A stretch of 64,000 bases of DNA from DATFTF01 sp963825175 (GCA_963825175.1 CAWGSA010000001.1:124001-188000); one strand, 5' to 3'; numbered from the stretch's first letter, positions 34,272 through 45,036 are shown. The notes: generated by a model not told the origin, from the sequence alone. Translations and numbers: made by a program.

Positions 34272-37200
34272 CTACAGGCCGAGTGATCCGAGAACGCGTT
34301 CCCACCAGCGCGGTGAGCGCAGGGGAACGGTTCCAGCGGGTTCGCCGAGAAGAACGAAGGAAGCCCAGGATCTCGGCGCCATCGCCGGGTTCCGCCGCAG
34401 CAGGTCGACCTTGGCCGAGCGAAGGGCCTGTGTCTTCGCCTCCCCCTTCGCCAGGTGACCGTAGAACGCCGACATCAGGTCCGCCGTCTGCCGGTCGTTG
34501 ACGTCCCAGAGGCTGGCCACGACCGAGCGTGCGCCGGCGTGAAAGAACGCCTGTGCCAGGCTCTCGACGCCCTCTCCCGCCAGGATCCGGCCGCGCGCGG
34601 TCCGGCACGCCGAGAGCACCACCAGGTCGCTGTCGAGCCTCAGCCGGTAAATCTCCCGCGCGGTGAGCAACCCCTCGCCCTTCCGATCGGCCGCGAGCAG
34701 GAGGGCCGAGCGCGAAGGGACGCGCCGGCTGAGAAGCCCGTGTGTGGCGAAGTGGATCACGCGAAAGCCCGACAGTGGGCGCCGCTCGAGCCGCGCCTCG
34801 CTGGCGTCGGCCCCGACGTCGATCTCGCTTCCCGAACCGCCGAAACGGGCCACCGCTCGGGCCTCCGCCGCGGCATACGAGAGAGGAGCCAGATCGAACG
34901 TCTCGCCCTCGAAGGCCCCGCTTGCCCCCAGGGTTCCTGCAGAGAAACGGGGGGCGGCCACCACCAGCATCCGCCCCAGCTCTCGCGGCGGCGACGCGAG
35001 CGAGATCTCTCGCAGCAGCGCCAAGACGGTCGCCGAAGGAGCGTAGGAGACTGTCGAAGTCCTCGATCATTCGCCGGGGCGGTCGTCCGGGCCGCTGCAA
35101 CGCCTCGAAAGGGAGCGAACCGAGGACGCCCTCGGGCAGAATGATGAGTCGGTGGACGTCCGGCGGGAGGCTGTCGCGCCACGGACCGACGACGTCCGCG
35201 TACAGCCGCTCCGAGAGCGGCCCCCAGAGATCACGGTTGTCCCGAGCGATCAGTCCGACATAGTTCTCGACTCGCTCCGCAAGCTCCGCCGGAGAAACGG
35301 TCAGCCGCCGGACGTCCAGCCGATTCTGCGTCAGAACGAAGACGAGAACGTGCCTTGCGTCGATGGAGAACGAGACGAGGGCGCTCCCGGGGTCGAGCAG
35401 GCCGCGGGCCCGCTCGAGTGAGACGGGCTCGGGGTACCGCAAAGAGGCGTACATCGGTTTGCGGCGCCGCATCTCGACGATCAGGCGGCGCCAGTCCTCT
35501 TCCGCCTCGACCAACCGGTTATCGGGATCCGCCCGATTGGCTCCCCGCGCCGCAGGCTCTCTCTCCAGCCGGCGAATGCGATCTCCCACGTCCTGCTCGC
35601 GCCGACGCAGGTCGTCGGGCAGGTCTCCGGACAAATCCACGTGTGCCTCCAGGACCCCTTCGGCCATCTCGCGCGCGCGCCCTCGCTCGCTCGACCGGAA
35701 CGCCTCGGCGTCGTAACCCTCGCCCGGCGAACGCTCATGGAGGCGCAGCAGGACCTCGCGCTCGATGGCGTAGACGTTCTGTTTGGAGGAGAGGAAGGAG
35801 GCGCGCAGCGGACTGAACTGAATCTCGCCGCGCGCCCGCTCCAACAGCGTCAGCGCCCTCTCGATCTCGGAGCGCGAAAGCTCCAGATCGCCACGCTCGA
35901 CGTCCGCGCCGGCCAGGAACGCCAGGGCCGCCGCCTGATGGTCGCGCAACCCGAGACGGACCGCCAGATCGCGGGCCTGCTTCCAGAAGGCGATCGCACG
36001 CTCCTGCTGATGGAGCCTCTCGGAAACCAGTCCCAGGTTCAGAAGTGCCAGAGTCCGGCTGCGCGCGTTGCCCTGCGCCGTCCAGATGGAGAGCGCCTCC
36101 TGAAAATTCTCTTGGGCCGCTGCGGCCTCTCCCAGGGAGAGGTGGGCCAGACCGATGTTGTTGATCAGAAGAGCGACTTCCTGCTTCTCTCCCGCGGCGC
36201 GGCGCCCTGGAAGAACGGCCTCGAAGCACTCCAGGGCTTTCCGAAACGCGCCGAGTCTCCAGTACGCGTAACCCATGTTCTGGCGACTGAATGCTTCCGT
36301 CGCAACGTCGGAAACCGCGTGCGCCAGCGGGACGGCCCGTTCGAAGCGGTCGAGGGCCTTGTCGAGCTCTCCCACCGACGCATACGCCAGCCCGAGCCCG
36401 TTCCACGTCCACGCCAGGCTCTGACGATCCTGGAGAGCGATGGCCAGAGAGAGCGCCGGCTCGTAGTCGTCGAGCGCCTTCTGGTACTGACCCTGAAGCC
36501 AATAGGCCCATCCCCGACTGCGCAGAGCATCCGCCTCGCTCTGGCGATCGCCGACCGACCGCGCCAGCCTCAGAGCCTGGCTCTGAAATTCCACCTCCTT
36601 GTCGAAGTCTCCCAGGTAGCCCAACGCGACTCCCAGGCCGTTGAGCGTCTTGGCATGGAGCTGCACGTCCCCACTCGCCGAGACCGTGTCGCAAGCCGAT
36701 CGGTAGCTTTCCTGGGACCCGCGCAGGTCCCCCAAATTCCTCCGAAGGGTCCCCAGATCGTAGAGGACGAGTGCCTCCTGCCTCGGATCTCCCAAGGCTC
36801 GCCACAGAGAGGCGGCGCGCCGGAAGCGCTCGACGGCGGTCCGCCGAAAGGATTCTTCAGGCGAGGCCGCGAGGCGCGAGCCCTCGAGCCACAAGGCCTG
36901 CGCCCGCACGCGAACGCGGTCTTCGGCAGTCGCCTGGCGGAGCGCTTGAATCCAAATCCGGTAGCGCCCTGAAACGACCTTCGGGTCGAATGCGGCGACC
37001 CGGATCGCATACGCGCCCGTCTCCCTGGCGACGAGGCAGGCGCGCTCCTGGCCCGCCGATCCGACCGAGGAGTCGATTGCAATCGATCCGCGGCCGCCCG
37101 GCGCATCGACCTGGAGAACGACATCGATGCCGATCTGATCGACCCGCAACTCTACGAACTGTCCACCGGCCAAGAACGCCACGAAGCCGTGCGACTCGCC

Positions 37201-37347
37201 GCCGGCCAGGGCTCGATCGATCGGCTGGCCTGGCGCGAGCCTCGCCGGCTGACCGCAGGCCCACCCGGCGAAGAGCGCCAGCATGCCCGCGGCGACGCCC
37301 GCGGCGCGGCCCGCGCCGGCCCGGCGTTCCAAATCCTCTTTCGCCAT
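34272..37347 (-). CDS. secreted or lipid-anchored TPR-CHAT protein, one frameshift
   Basis: About 1024 residues after joining. N-terminal signal segment with M-L-A-L-F-A-G-W-A-C-G (a possible lipobox), a beta-rich prepeptidase-like domain (about 35-140), roughly seven TPR repeats (about 150-480), then a CHAT caspase-like domain. The catalytic His is in H-F-A-T-H-G-L-L-S and the Cys in V-V-L-S-A-C-R-T-A-R-G. The break is near 35051, where D-F-D-V-S-Y-A-P-S-A-T is expected; one extra base disturbs it. CHAT proteases with TPRs respond to stress or act as effectors; the ECF pair next door suggests stress control. Confidence 0.82.
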
Positions 37348-37380
37348 AAGCGGAAATCCGTTCGACCTGATGAAAAGTAT

Positions 37381-37539
37381 ATGGCGCGGGAAAATCTGCG
37401 CTTTCCGCGATCTCTCGGGGAAGGGCCCATGCGACGGCCCCGATCGCTCGAACGACGGAATGGGTCTCTGATCCTCATCGGCGTAACGCTCGTCCTCGCC
37501 ACCGGGACTCTGGCCATTCTGGGCCAGAGCCGACGGTGA
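37381..37539 (+). CDS. possible small membrane protein
   Basis: 52 codons from ATG 37381, or 36 from ATG 37429. The C-terminal half is one hydrophobic helix (I-L-I-G-V-T-L-V-L-A-T-G-T-L-A-I-L-G) followed by basic residues. No Shine-Dalgarno of note and no known family. It sits in the 310-base region between the CHAT-TPR gene and the beta-propeller gene, which otherwise shows only likely promoter sequence. Confidence 0.25.
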   Translation: MARENLRFPRSLGEGPMRRPRSLERRNGSLILIGVTLVLATGTLAILGQSRR

Positions 37540-37657
37540 CGGTCAATGCGGTCGCGGAGACGACCACGATCACCCCCCCGTAGCCGGGCTCGGGAAAAAG
37601 GAGCTCCTCGCGATCTCTTACCTCGGAGAGAGACGGAATCTTCAAGGGGAGAAGGAG

Positions 37658-40162
37658 ATGAGCATGGCACAGTCCCGCACTTCGGCCGCCCGGCTTGAAA
37701 CCGCATTCCTGCTCGCTGGAGGCCTCGCCGCCGCGGCGGCAATGGCCGCCCAGACGATCACGGAGTATCCAGTGCTGTTGCCTTCCAGCGAGCCTCGGGG
37801 GCTCGCCGCCGGACCCGGCCAGACGGTCTGGTACGGCACGCACAGCACCCGGAAGATCGGCCGGATCGACCTCACGAAGCTCGACGGCTGCCAGGCTAAT
37901 CCGGCCGCCTGCATCACCGAAGTCCAGATCCCCAACGCTTCGTTGGCCACCGATCCCTATAACCTCGTGAAGGGCTCCGACGGCGCGATCTGGTTCACGG
38001 AGGGAGGCGGCAGCAAGGTCGGCCGTCTGGACCCCGGCAAGCTCTCTGGCTGCGCGGCGAGCCCGTCGCTCTGCATCACGGAGTACCCGAGCCCCGGCAA
38101 CTTCCCGTTCAGCATCGCCGCCGCATCCGACGGCAACATCTGGTTCACCGCCGCCGGCAAGATCGTGCGCGTCGACCTGACGAAGCTGCTCGGCTGCGAG
38201 ACCGTGCCGACGACCTGCATCACCGCGTTTCCCATCAGCGGAGGAAGCCTGACGGCGGGGCCCGACGGAAACCTGTGGTGCACTCTCTTCTCGCCCTCGG
38301 GAATCGGCCGAATCGACCTGTCCAAGATCGCCGGCTGCGAGACCGACAGCTCGAAATGCCTCACGGAGTTCCCGACGCCGGCCGGCACCAGTCCCGACCA
38401 CGCCGTGACGGGCCCCGACGGCAACATCTGGTTCACCGACAACGGACCGAAGATCGGACGGGTGGACTTGAAGGCCCTGTCCGGCTGCGCGTCGGGCTCG
38501 TGCATCACCGAGTTCCCGCTGGCCGCGCCCTTCGGGAACCTCGCCGATCTCACTTCCGGACCGGACGGCGCGCTCTGGTTCATCGACTTCTCTTCCAACA
38601 GCGTCGGCCGGTTCGCGACGGCCGGCCAGGTGACCAACCAGTACGCGATCCCCACGGCCAGCGCCAATGCGCAGCGGATCCGGACCGGCCCCGATGGGAG
38701 CCTCTGGCTCACCGAAGATCTCGCCAACAAAATCGGCCGCCTGGCCGTCGGGCCGCCTCCGCCGACGAGTGTGACGATTCCCGTGGCCGCGTCGCTGCAC
38801 GGGGCGGGAGGGAGTTTCTTCCACTCTGACGTGCGCGTCTTCAACCGCTCGGGCTCGTCTTCCGTCAACGTCACCGCGAAGTACCACTGCTTCGCGCCCC
38901 CCTGCGGCAACTCCCCGCAGACCTTCATCCTCTCTCCCCGCGAGATGCGGGTCTTCGACGACATGATCGCCGTCACCTTCAGCGCCGCGGAATCCGGAGG
39001 CGCGATCGAGTTCTCCTCCTCCGGCAGCCTCGTCGTCGGCAGCCGCCTCTACACTCCTTCTCACCCCTCGCCCACCAACGGGATGGGCGTCCCCGGCATC
39101 CCCGAGTCGGAGGCCCTGACCTCCGCCGTCGTGACCTCCCTTTCCCACTCCGCCAACGCGTCCCAGGGCTTCCGCTCCAACGTCGGCGCCTACAACGCCA
39201 GCGACACCGCCCAGATCCTGACCTTCACGGTGTTCGATGGATCAGGCACCCAGCTGGGGCACACCACCGCCAACGCCCCCGCCCGCACCGCCGTCCAGGT
39301 CAGCAACATCTTCAGCGTCCTCGGACTCGCCACCGATGTCGCCCACGCCTATTGCGTGGTATCCGGCGACCACAATCTCCCTCTGCTCGTCTACGCCGGC
39401 GTCATCGACAACCAGTCCCAGGACCTCGCCTTCGTCCAGGGACAAACCAACTTCCGCTCGCCCGCCCCCGACCGCGCCACCATCCCTGTCGCCGCCTCCA
39501 TCCACGGGGCCGGCGGCTCCTTCTTCCACACCGACGCCGCCGTCCTGAACCTCAACTCCGCCGCTCCCGCCAACGTCACCGCCCGCTACCGCTGCTTCTC
39601 CGGCCTCTGCGGCGCCGCGACCAACACCTTCAGCTTGAAAGCCCGAGAGATGAAGTCCTTCGACGACATCATCGCCACGACGTTCGCCGCCGCCGAGTCC
39701 GGGGGAGCCATCGAGTTCTCGAGCGACCAGCCCATCGTCGTCGGCAGCCGCCTCTACACACCCTCACGTCCGGCTCCCACCAACGGCATGGGCGTCCCCG
39801 GCCTCCCCGAGGCCGGCGCTCCGACGACCGCCGTCCTCCTCTCCCTCTCCCATTCCGCCAATTCCACAAAAGGCTTCCGCTCCAACGTCGGCGCCTACAA
39901 CCCCAACGACGTCGCTCAAACCCTGTCCTTCACTCTCTACGACACCGCCGGCACACAGCTCGGCCACGTCTCCGCCCCCGTCCCCGCGCGCACCTCCGTC
40001 CAGGTCAGCAACGTCTTCGCCGCCGCCGGCTTCACCACCGACGTCCCCAACGCCTACTGCATCGTCCACGGCGACCAGAACCTCCCCCTTCTCCCCTACG
40101 CCGGCGTCATCGACAACCAGTCTCAGGACCTCGCCTTCATCCGCGGCGAAGAGGACCAGTGA
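37658..40162 (+). CDS. secreted Vgb-type beta-propeller protein with duplicated C-terminal domain
   Basis: 834 residues with a signal peptide (A-F-L-L-A-G-G-L-A-A-A-A-A-M-A-A). Residues about 33-370 are propeller blades with G-P-D-G-N-I-W-F-T and I-G-R-I-D-L units, as in virginiamycin B lyase and NHL-like proteins. Five blades carry an insert with paired cysteines of the pattern L-x-G-C-x5-8-C-I-T-E, probably disulphides outside the cell. Residues about 372-600 and 606-834 are two copies of a domain beginning with I-P-V-A-A-S-x-H-G-A-G-G-S-F-F-H and containing R-L-Y-T-P-S. GAAGGAG precedes the ATG. Function unknown; Vgb homology does not imply antibiotic lysis. Confidence 0.82.
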   Translation: MSMAQSRTSAARLETAFLLAGGLAAAAAMAAQTITEYPVLLPSSEPRGLAAGPGQTVWYGTHSTRKIGRIDLTKLDGCQANPAACITEVQIPNASLATDPYNLVKGSDGAIWFTEGGGSKVGRLDPGKLSGCAASPSLCITEYPSPGNFPFSIAAASDGNIWFTAAGKIVRVDLTKLLGCETVPTTCITAFPISGGSLTAGPDGNLWCTLFSPSGIGRIDLSKIAGCETDSSKCLTEFPTPAGTSPDHAVTGPDGNIWFTDNGPKIGRVDLKALSGCASGSCITEFPLAAPFGNLADLTSGPDGALWFIDFSSNSVGRFATAGQVTNQYAIPTASANAQRIRTGPDGSLWLTEDLANKIGRLAVGPPPPTSVTIPVAASLHGAGGSFFHSDVRVFNRSGSSSVNVTAKYHCFAPPCGNSPQTFILSPREMRVFDDMIAVTFSAAESGGAIEFSSSGSLVVGSRLYTPSHPSPTNGMGVPGIPESEALTSAVVTSLSHSANASQGFRSNVGAYNASDTAQILTFTVFDGSGTQLGHTTANAPARTAVQVSNIFSVLGLATDVAHAYCVVSGDHNLPLLVYAGVIDNQSQDLAFVQGQTNFRSPAPDRATIPVAASIHGAGGSFFHTDAAVLNLNSAAPANVTARYRCFSGLCGAATNTFSLKAREMKSFDDIIATTFAAAESGGAIEFSSDQPIVVGSRLYTPSRPAPTNGMGVPGLPEAGAPTTAVLLSLSHSANSTKGFRSNVGAYNPNDVAQTLSFTLYDTAGTQLGHVSAPVPARTSVQVSNVFAAAGFTTDVPNAYCIVHGDQNLPLLPYAGVIDNQSQDLAFIRGEEDQ

Positions 40163-42051
40163 CTCCGCTCGCTGCGCTGCCCCGGTCGGATCGTGCGGAG
40201 GTGCGGCTCGCGGCGATCGTCTGCGCGATCGCTCTGGGCGCGGGCACCGGATGCCGGGATGAGGACTACGTCAAGGTCGATCGGATCGAAATCACACACA
40301 CGGCGACGCTCCAGTCGTTGACCCCCGAGCAGCAGAAGCTCTTCCGGCCGAGCATCGTCCTGTGGAAGCCCGTGGAGGAGGACGCGATCCTCTCCTGGGA
40401 GGTGATCGCGACGGCGCGCATCCTGGCCGTCTCCCGGGGACTCGGGGAAGGAGTGATCGGCGGACCGGTCCCTCCGATTCGGATCGCCGCCTGCGACAAC
40501 CGCAACGCGGACACGAACCAGCCCTTCGACCCCCCGCTCGTCACCGCATCCTGGGCGCCCTTCTTCCCGGGAAGCTTCCGACAGTGCGGTCATCAGAACT
40601 TTCCCCCGGGCACTTACCCGTACGACTCGGGCATCAACCCCGTGGCCTTCGCCAGCTGCGTGGACCTTCCGAGCTCTTGCCCGGAGCAGACCGCAGGCAA
40701 TTTCCCCTACTGTCAGAGGACCTGCGCCGTCCGCGCCGACACGGACTCCGTCTTCGCCTTTCCGTATCCGCCGGGGATGACGAACGCGCCACCGTTCGGC
40801 AAGATCTACCTCTCCCCGGCCTACAAAGTCGTGAGCACCATCCGCGCGCTCGGACGCCGCATGAAGTTCGATCACCGCAACGACGGCGCCGACTGGGACG
40901 TCTGGACCTGGGCCGGCGAGCCGACGGCCGACGGGACGCTCTTCGAGAACTTCAGCCCGGCTCTCTTCATCTCAAAGGTACGGGCGTTTCTCCCCGCCCC
41001 GACCGCGGTCGATCCCGAAGCGAAGCGCTACCTCACTCTGTACAGGTTCGAGCCCCAGGACACTCAGATCGAATGCGCGCCTGGGGCCAACGATGCCACC
41101 CAGATCAGCGACCAGGACTGTCCGAGCCTGATCGCCTTCACCCCGACGTTCAGCAAGGAGAGACCCGAGGACATCGGCCAGACGATCACCTGGCAGCTCA
41201 CGCTTCGCCCCGGTGATCCCGGGAACCAGGGCCTCGACACGAGCTCGCCGGTGTACGTCGAGTTCACGCTCGGTAACTCGATGAACCGACGGGCCGGCCC
41301 GAGGCTCTCGTCGGCCACTTTGGATCTCGGAAGCACGCCCGCCGGTGTCCCGATCGACAACCGCTCGCTCGTCCTGGAGAACCCGTTTGCGGGAGGGAAG
41401 TGGAGACTCGAGCGCATCGAGTTGATCGGTCGCGACGCGGCGCAGTTCTCCGTGGACGTCGCCGGTCTCCCGCCCGCGGGACGCGACCTCTGGCCGAGCG
41501 CTTCGCTGCCGATCGGTATTCACCTTCGGACATCCGACCCCGGCAGCAAGGAAGCCGCGATCGCCTTCCGGCTGACCGATCCCGACGGCGGCGCGGCTGC
41601 TGTCTCCGCGGGCCTCACGGCCCGGGTCCTCCCCCTGGCCACGCTGACACTGGAGCCGGATCATCTGGACTTCTCGCGCCAGCCCGACTCCCCTCTTCCC
41701 TGGAGAACCGCGTTTCTCATCGCCAACGATGGCGCGCTTCCGCTGTCCCGACAGGGAATTCTGCTGGAGGGACCGGACGCGTCGAATTTTCATGTGTTCG
41801 CCTCGGACGGCATTCACGACCCGCCGGCTCTCGCGACGGTCGACTCCGGGCAGAGCGAGCGCTTCGTGGTCGAATACTGTCCGCGTCAAAGCAACCACGC
41901 GCACCACGCCGAGGTGCACATCTACGCATCCAACGGCGCGGGAACAGGCCTCCCGGTCGAAGCCTTTCTTCCATTGACCGGGAACGCGCCGCCACGGGTC
42001 GTCGTGTGCCTGGAACGGGCGGCGCCGCCCCCGGTTCAGCCCGCCCGGTGA
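40159..42051 (+). CDS. predicted lipoprotein with C-terminal ASH/choice-of-anchor-like domains
   Basis: 630 residues from a GTG overlapping the previous stop. An A-L-G-A-G-T-G-C lipobox-like motif near residue 32 suggests lipid anchoring. Residues about 40-390 are an unknown Cys-containing domain. Residues about 400-500 and 505-610 look like two immunoglobulin-like ASH units (L-D-L-G-S-T-P-A-G and L-D-F-S-R-Q-P with F-x-V and G-x-D-A-x-x-F). Co-transcribed with the beta-propeller gene. I do not recognise the main domain. Confidence 0.65.
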   Translation: MTPLAALPRSDRAEVRLAAIVCAIALGAGTGCRDEDYVKVDRIEITHTATLQSLTPEQQKLFRPSIVLWKPVEEDAILSWEVIATARILAVSRGLGEGVIGGPVPPIRIAACDNRNADTNQPFDPPLVTASWAPFFPGSFRQCGHQNFPPGTYPYDSGINPVAFASCVDLPSSCPEQTAGNFPYCQRTCAVRADTDSVFAFPYPPGMTNAPPFGKIYLSPAYKVVSTIRALGRRMKFDHRNDGADWDVWTWAGEPTADGTLFENFSPALFISKVRAFLPAPTAVDPEAKRYLTLYRFEPQDTQIECAPGANDATQISDQDCPSLIAFTPTFSKERPEDIGQTITWQLTLRPGDPGNQGLDTSSPVYVEFTLGNSMNRRAGPRLSSATLDLGSTPAGVPIDNRSLVLENPFAGGKWRLERIELIGRDAAQFSVDVAGLPPAGRDLWPSASLPIGIHLRTSDPGSKEAAIAFRLTDPDGGAAAVSAGLTARVLPLATLTLEPDHLDFSRQPDSPLPWRTAFLIANDGALPLSRQGILLEGPDASNFHVFASDGIHDPPALATVDSGQSERFVVEYCPRQSNHAHHAEVHIYASNGAGTGLPVEAFLPLTGNAPPRVVVCLERAAPPPVQPAR

Positions 42052-42122
42052 TCGATTTGGCACCACGCGACTCCCGGACAAATAACGCGCGTCCCGAGAA
42101 CGTTCGTTTCGAGGAGGTCTTC

Positions 42123-42400
42123 GTGCCCAATTTCGTGATCGAGCGCAACATCCCGGGAGCCGGCAAGCTGACGAATGCGGAGATGAAGGCCATCTCCCAG
42201 AAATCGTGCGGGGTTCTTGCCCAGATGGGGCCGCGATCCAATGGGTTGAGAGCTTCGTCACCGACGACAAGATCTACTGCGTTGACGTCGCGCCGGACGA
42301 GGAGACCGCCCGGGAGCACGCCACGCGGGGCGGGTTCCCGGCCAATCGGGTCTCGGTGATCCACCGTATGATCGACCCGACAACGACCGACGAGGGCTCC
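42123..42400 (+). pseudogene. DUF4242-family small protein, frameshifted
   Basis: From a GTG with GAGGAGG ahead: P-N-F-V-I-E-R-N-I-P-G-A-G-K-L, then I-S-Q-K-S-C-G-V-L. Around 42231 one base is lost; the other frame continues with Q-W-V-E-S-F-V-T-D-D-K-I-Y-C-V, then G-G-F-P-A-N-R-V-S and M-I-D-P-T-T. DUF4242 proteins are about 90 residues and act as small ferredoxin-like folds, often putative nickel-binding. After the repair no stop follows close by, so the true end is uncertain and a second indel may exist. Confidence 0.7.
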
Positions 42401-42539
42401 GGCCCCGGCCGCACGGGGCCGAGTCCTTCCCCGGAGAGCGAACGGCGTGTAGAATGCGCGGCCGTTGGAGGACCGATCCTGGCGCCGTTCGGGAGGGGGG
42501 CGGCGCGCGGGGGCGGCGGATTCTCCGAGGAGGGCTCCG

Positions 42540-44893
42540 ATGCGGCGCTTCCTTCCCGGATTGGCCCTGGCGTTCCTGTCCCTGACCCCGGCGGTTTGCG
42601 CAGAGACCATCACGGAGTACAACGGGGGCTTCCCGGGGGCCGAGCCGCACGAAATGACGGCCGGGCCCGACGGCACGTTCTGGTTCGCCGAGCGCGGCGC
42701 CAACATGATCGCGCGTATTACAGTGGCCGGAGTCATCACCGAGTATCCCGTCCCGACGCCAAACGTCAATCTCGACGGCATCACGGTCGGGCCGGACGGC
42801 AACATCTGGTTTGCCGAGAGGCTGGCCAACAAGATCGGCCGACTGCACCTTCCGGTTCCCACCGACGGCTCGGCGGTCATCATTGACGAGTTCGCAGTTT
42901 CCGGCCAGCCGGGCGGGCTGGCTTCCGGTCCCGACTGCGCTCTCTGGTTCACCGAAAGGCTCGCCAACAAGATCGGGCGCATCACCACGGCCGGAGCGGT
43001 CACGGAATTTCCTCTCCTGACCCCAGCCGCGACGCCCGCCAGCATCGTCACCGGCCCGGACGGCGCGCTCTGGTTCACCGAGAACACGGGAAGCAGCATC
43101 GGCCGCATCACCACCTCGGGCGTGGTCACGGAGTTCGCCATCCCCGACGGCGGGACCTCCCAGGGGATCACGTCGGGTCCGGACGGGAATCTCTGGTTCA
43201 CCCACACGTCCGGCGCCTCTGTCGGTGAGGTCGGGAGAGTGACGCCGGCCGGAGTCATCGCCACCTTCGCGATTCTCGCGCCCAACAGCCAGCCCCACGG
43301 CATCGACGCGGGCCCCGACGGCGCACTGTGGTTCGCCGAGCTCGGAGCGGACCGGATCGGACGAATCACGACGGCTGGCGTCGTCAGCGATTACCTTTTG
43401 CCCTCGCCGGACAGCCGCCCCACCGGCGTCGTCGGAGGTCAGGGGACTCGGTGTGGTTCACCGAAGACAATGCCAACAGGATCGGGCGTCTCAACGGCTT
43501 CCTGACGAGAATCACCGTGCCGGTGGCTGCATCGATCCACGGCGCCGGCGGGAGCTTTTTCCATTCCGACGTGCAGGTCTTCAACCGTTCCGGCACCGAT
43601 TCCGCCGACGTCACGGCGACGTACCATTGTTTCACCGCGCCCTGCGGCCACGCGGTCCAGGTCTTCACCCTCGCCCCGCTCGAAATGCGGTCGTTCAACG
43701 ACATGATCGCGGCCACGTTCCAGGCGCCGGAATCGGGAGGGGCCATCGAGTTCTCGAGCACGGGGAACATCGTGGTCACGAGCCGGCTCTACACGCCGTC
43801 CCGTCCCTCCCCGACCAACGGCATGGGCGTGCCGGGAATCCCCGAGGTCCGCGCCGTCCCCATTGCCGTCGTGACTTCCCTCGCGCATTCGGCGGATCCG
43901 ACGAAGGGCTTCCGCTCCAACGTCGGCGCCTACAACGCCAGCGACGTGGCCCAGACGCTGACGTTCGCGGTCTACAACGGCTCCGGAACGGTGCTCGGCC
44001 ACACCTCCGCTGCAGTCGCGGCGCGCACGGCCGTCCAGGTCAGCAACATCTTCAGCGTGATCGGCGTCACGACCGACGTGCCTGACGCCTACTGCGTGGT
44101 CTCGGGAAATCTGGGCCAGCCCGTGCTGGCCTATGCCGGAGTCATCGATAACCAGTCGCAGGACCTCACGTTCGTCCAGGGCCAGACGGACCTTCCGCTC
44201 TCGGCGATCCGGGTCACCATTCCCGTGGCCGCATCCATTCATGGAGCGGGCGGAAGTTTCTTCCATACCGACGTCACGGTCTTGAACCCGTCGGCCTGCG
44301 GACCGGCCAACGTCACTCTGCGTTACCGCTGCTTCTCGGGCTCCTGCGGGAACGCCACGCAGAGCGTGGCCCTCAGCCCCCGCGAGATGCGCGAGTTCGA
44401 CGACATCATCTCCACCCTCTTCGCCGCCGCGGAATCGGGCGGCGCGATCGAGGTCGACACGGACCGGCCGATCGTCGTCAACAGCCGGCTCTACACGCCG
44501 TCCCGTCCCTCGCCGACCAACGGCATGGGCGTCGCCGGGCTGCGCGAGCAGGTCTTCACCCGGCTCGTCGTCCCTTCGCTGTCGCATTCTGTGGCCACCA
44601 CCCAGGGGTTCCGCTCGAATGTCGGCGCCTACAACGCCAACGACGTGGCGCAAACGATCACCTTCAAGCTCTTCGATCCGACCGGCGCGGTGCTCGGCCA
44701 GACCAGCGCCGTCGCGCCGCCGCGCACCTCGGTCCAGGTCTCCAACATCTTCGCCGTGGCCGGGATCACCGTCGATGTGCCCAACGCCTACTGCGTCGTC
44801 CACGGCAGCCTGGATCTGCCCCTGTTGGTCTATGCGGGGGTCATCGACAACCAGTCGCAGGACCTGACGTTCATCCAGGGAGTCGCCGACTAG
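42540..44893 (+). CDS. second Vgb-type beta-propeller protein with duplicated C-terminal domain, one frameshift
   Basis: About 784 residues when joined. Signal peptide L-A-L-A-F-L-S-L-T-P-A-V-C-A, then seven blades with G-P-D-G-x-x-W-F-x-E and I-G-R-I-T-T-x-G-V (about 25-310), without the cysteine inserts of the 37658 protein. The break is near 43440, where P-D-G-S-V-W-F-T-E-D-N is expected. Two copies of the I-P-V-A-A-S-I-H-G-A-G-G-S-F-F-H domain follow (starting near 43516 and 44215). It is a paralogue of the 37658 gene. Likely exported. Confidence 0.8.
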
Positions 44894-44936
44894 CGCCTAC
44901 GCTCCGCTTCGGGATCTGCGCCCTCACTGGCGCACC

Positions 44937-45036
44937 GGACCGCGGCTCGCCTGATGGCGCGACCGCGGTCCTGATCCCGAGAGCTCCGCTCCGGCTCCCG
45001 CGGCGCGAGTCGTTTCGCCGATCCAGTCGGCGAAAC
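44937..45036. terminator. two perfect hairpins in a convergent intergenic region
   Basis: Hairpin one pairs GGACCGCGG (44937-44945) with CCGCGGTCC (44963-44971). Hairpin two pairs GTTTCGCCGA (45012-45021) with TCGGCGAAAC (45027-45036) around a 5-base loop, with further outer pairing of GC-rich flanks. They separate the convergent beta-propeller and GH172 genes. No long U-run, so rho-independent action is uncertain. Confidence 0.5.

Noticed and set aside
37475..39148. Long minus-strand open frame opposite the first beta-propeller gene
   Set aside because: Low-complexity Gly/Arg/Asp composition with no motif; the plus strand has a signal peptide and repeated domains.
37658..44893. Virginiamycin B lyase (antibiotic resistance) call for the beta-propeller proteins
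   Set aside because: Only the blade repeat is shared; both are exported multi-domain proteins, and Vgb-type blades occur in many unrelated proteins.
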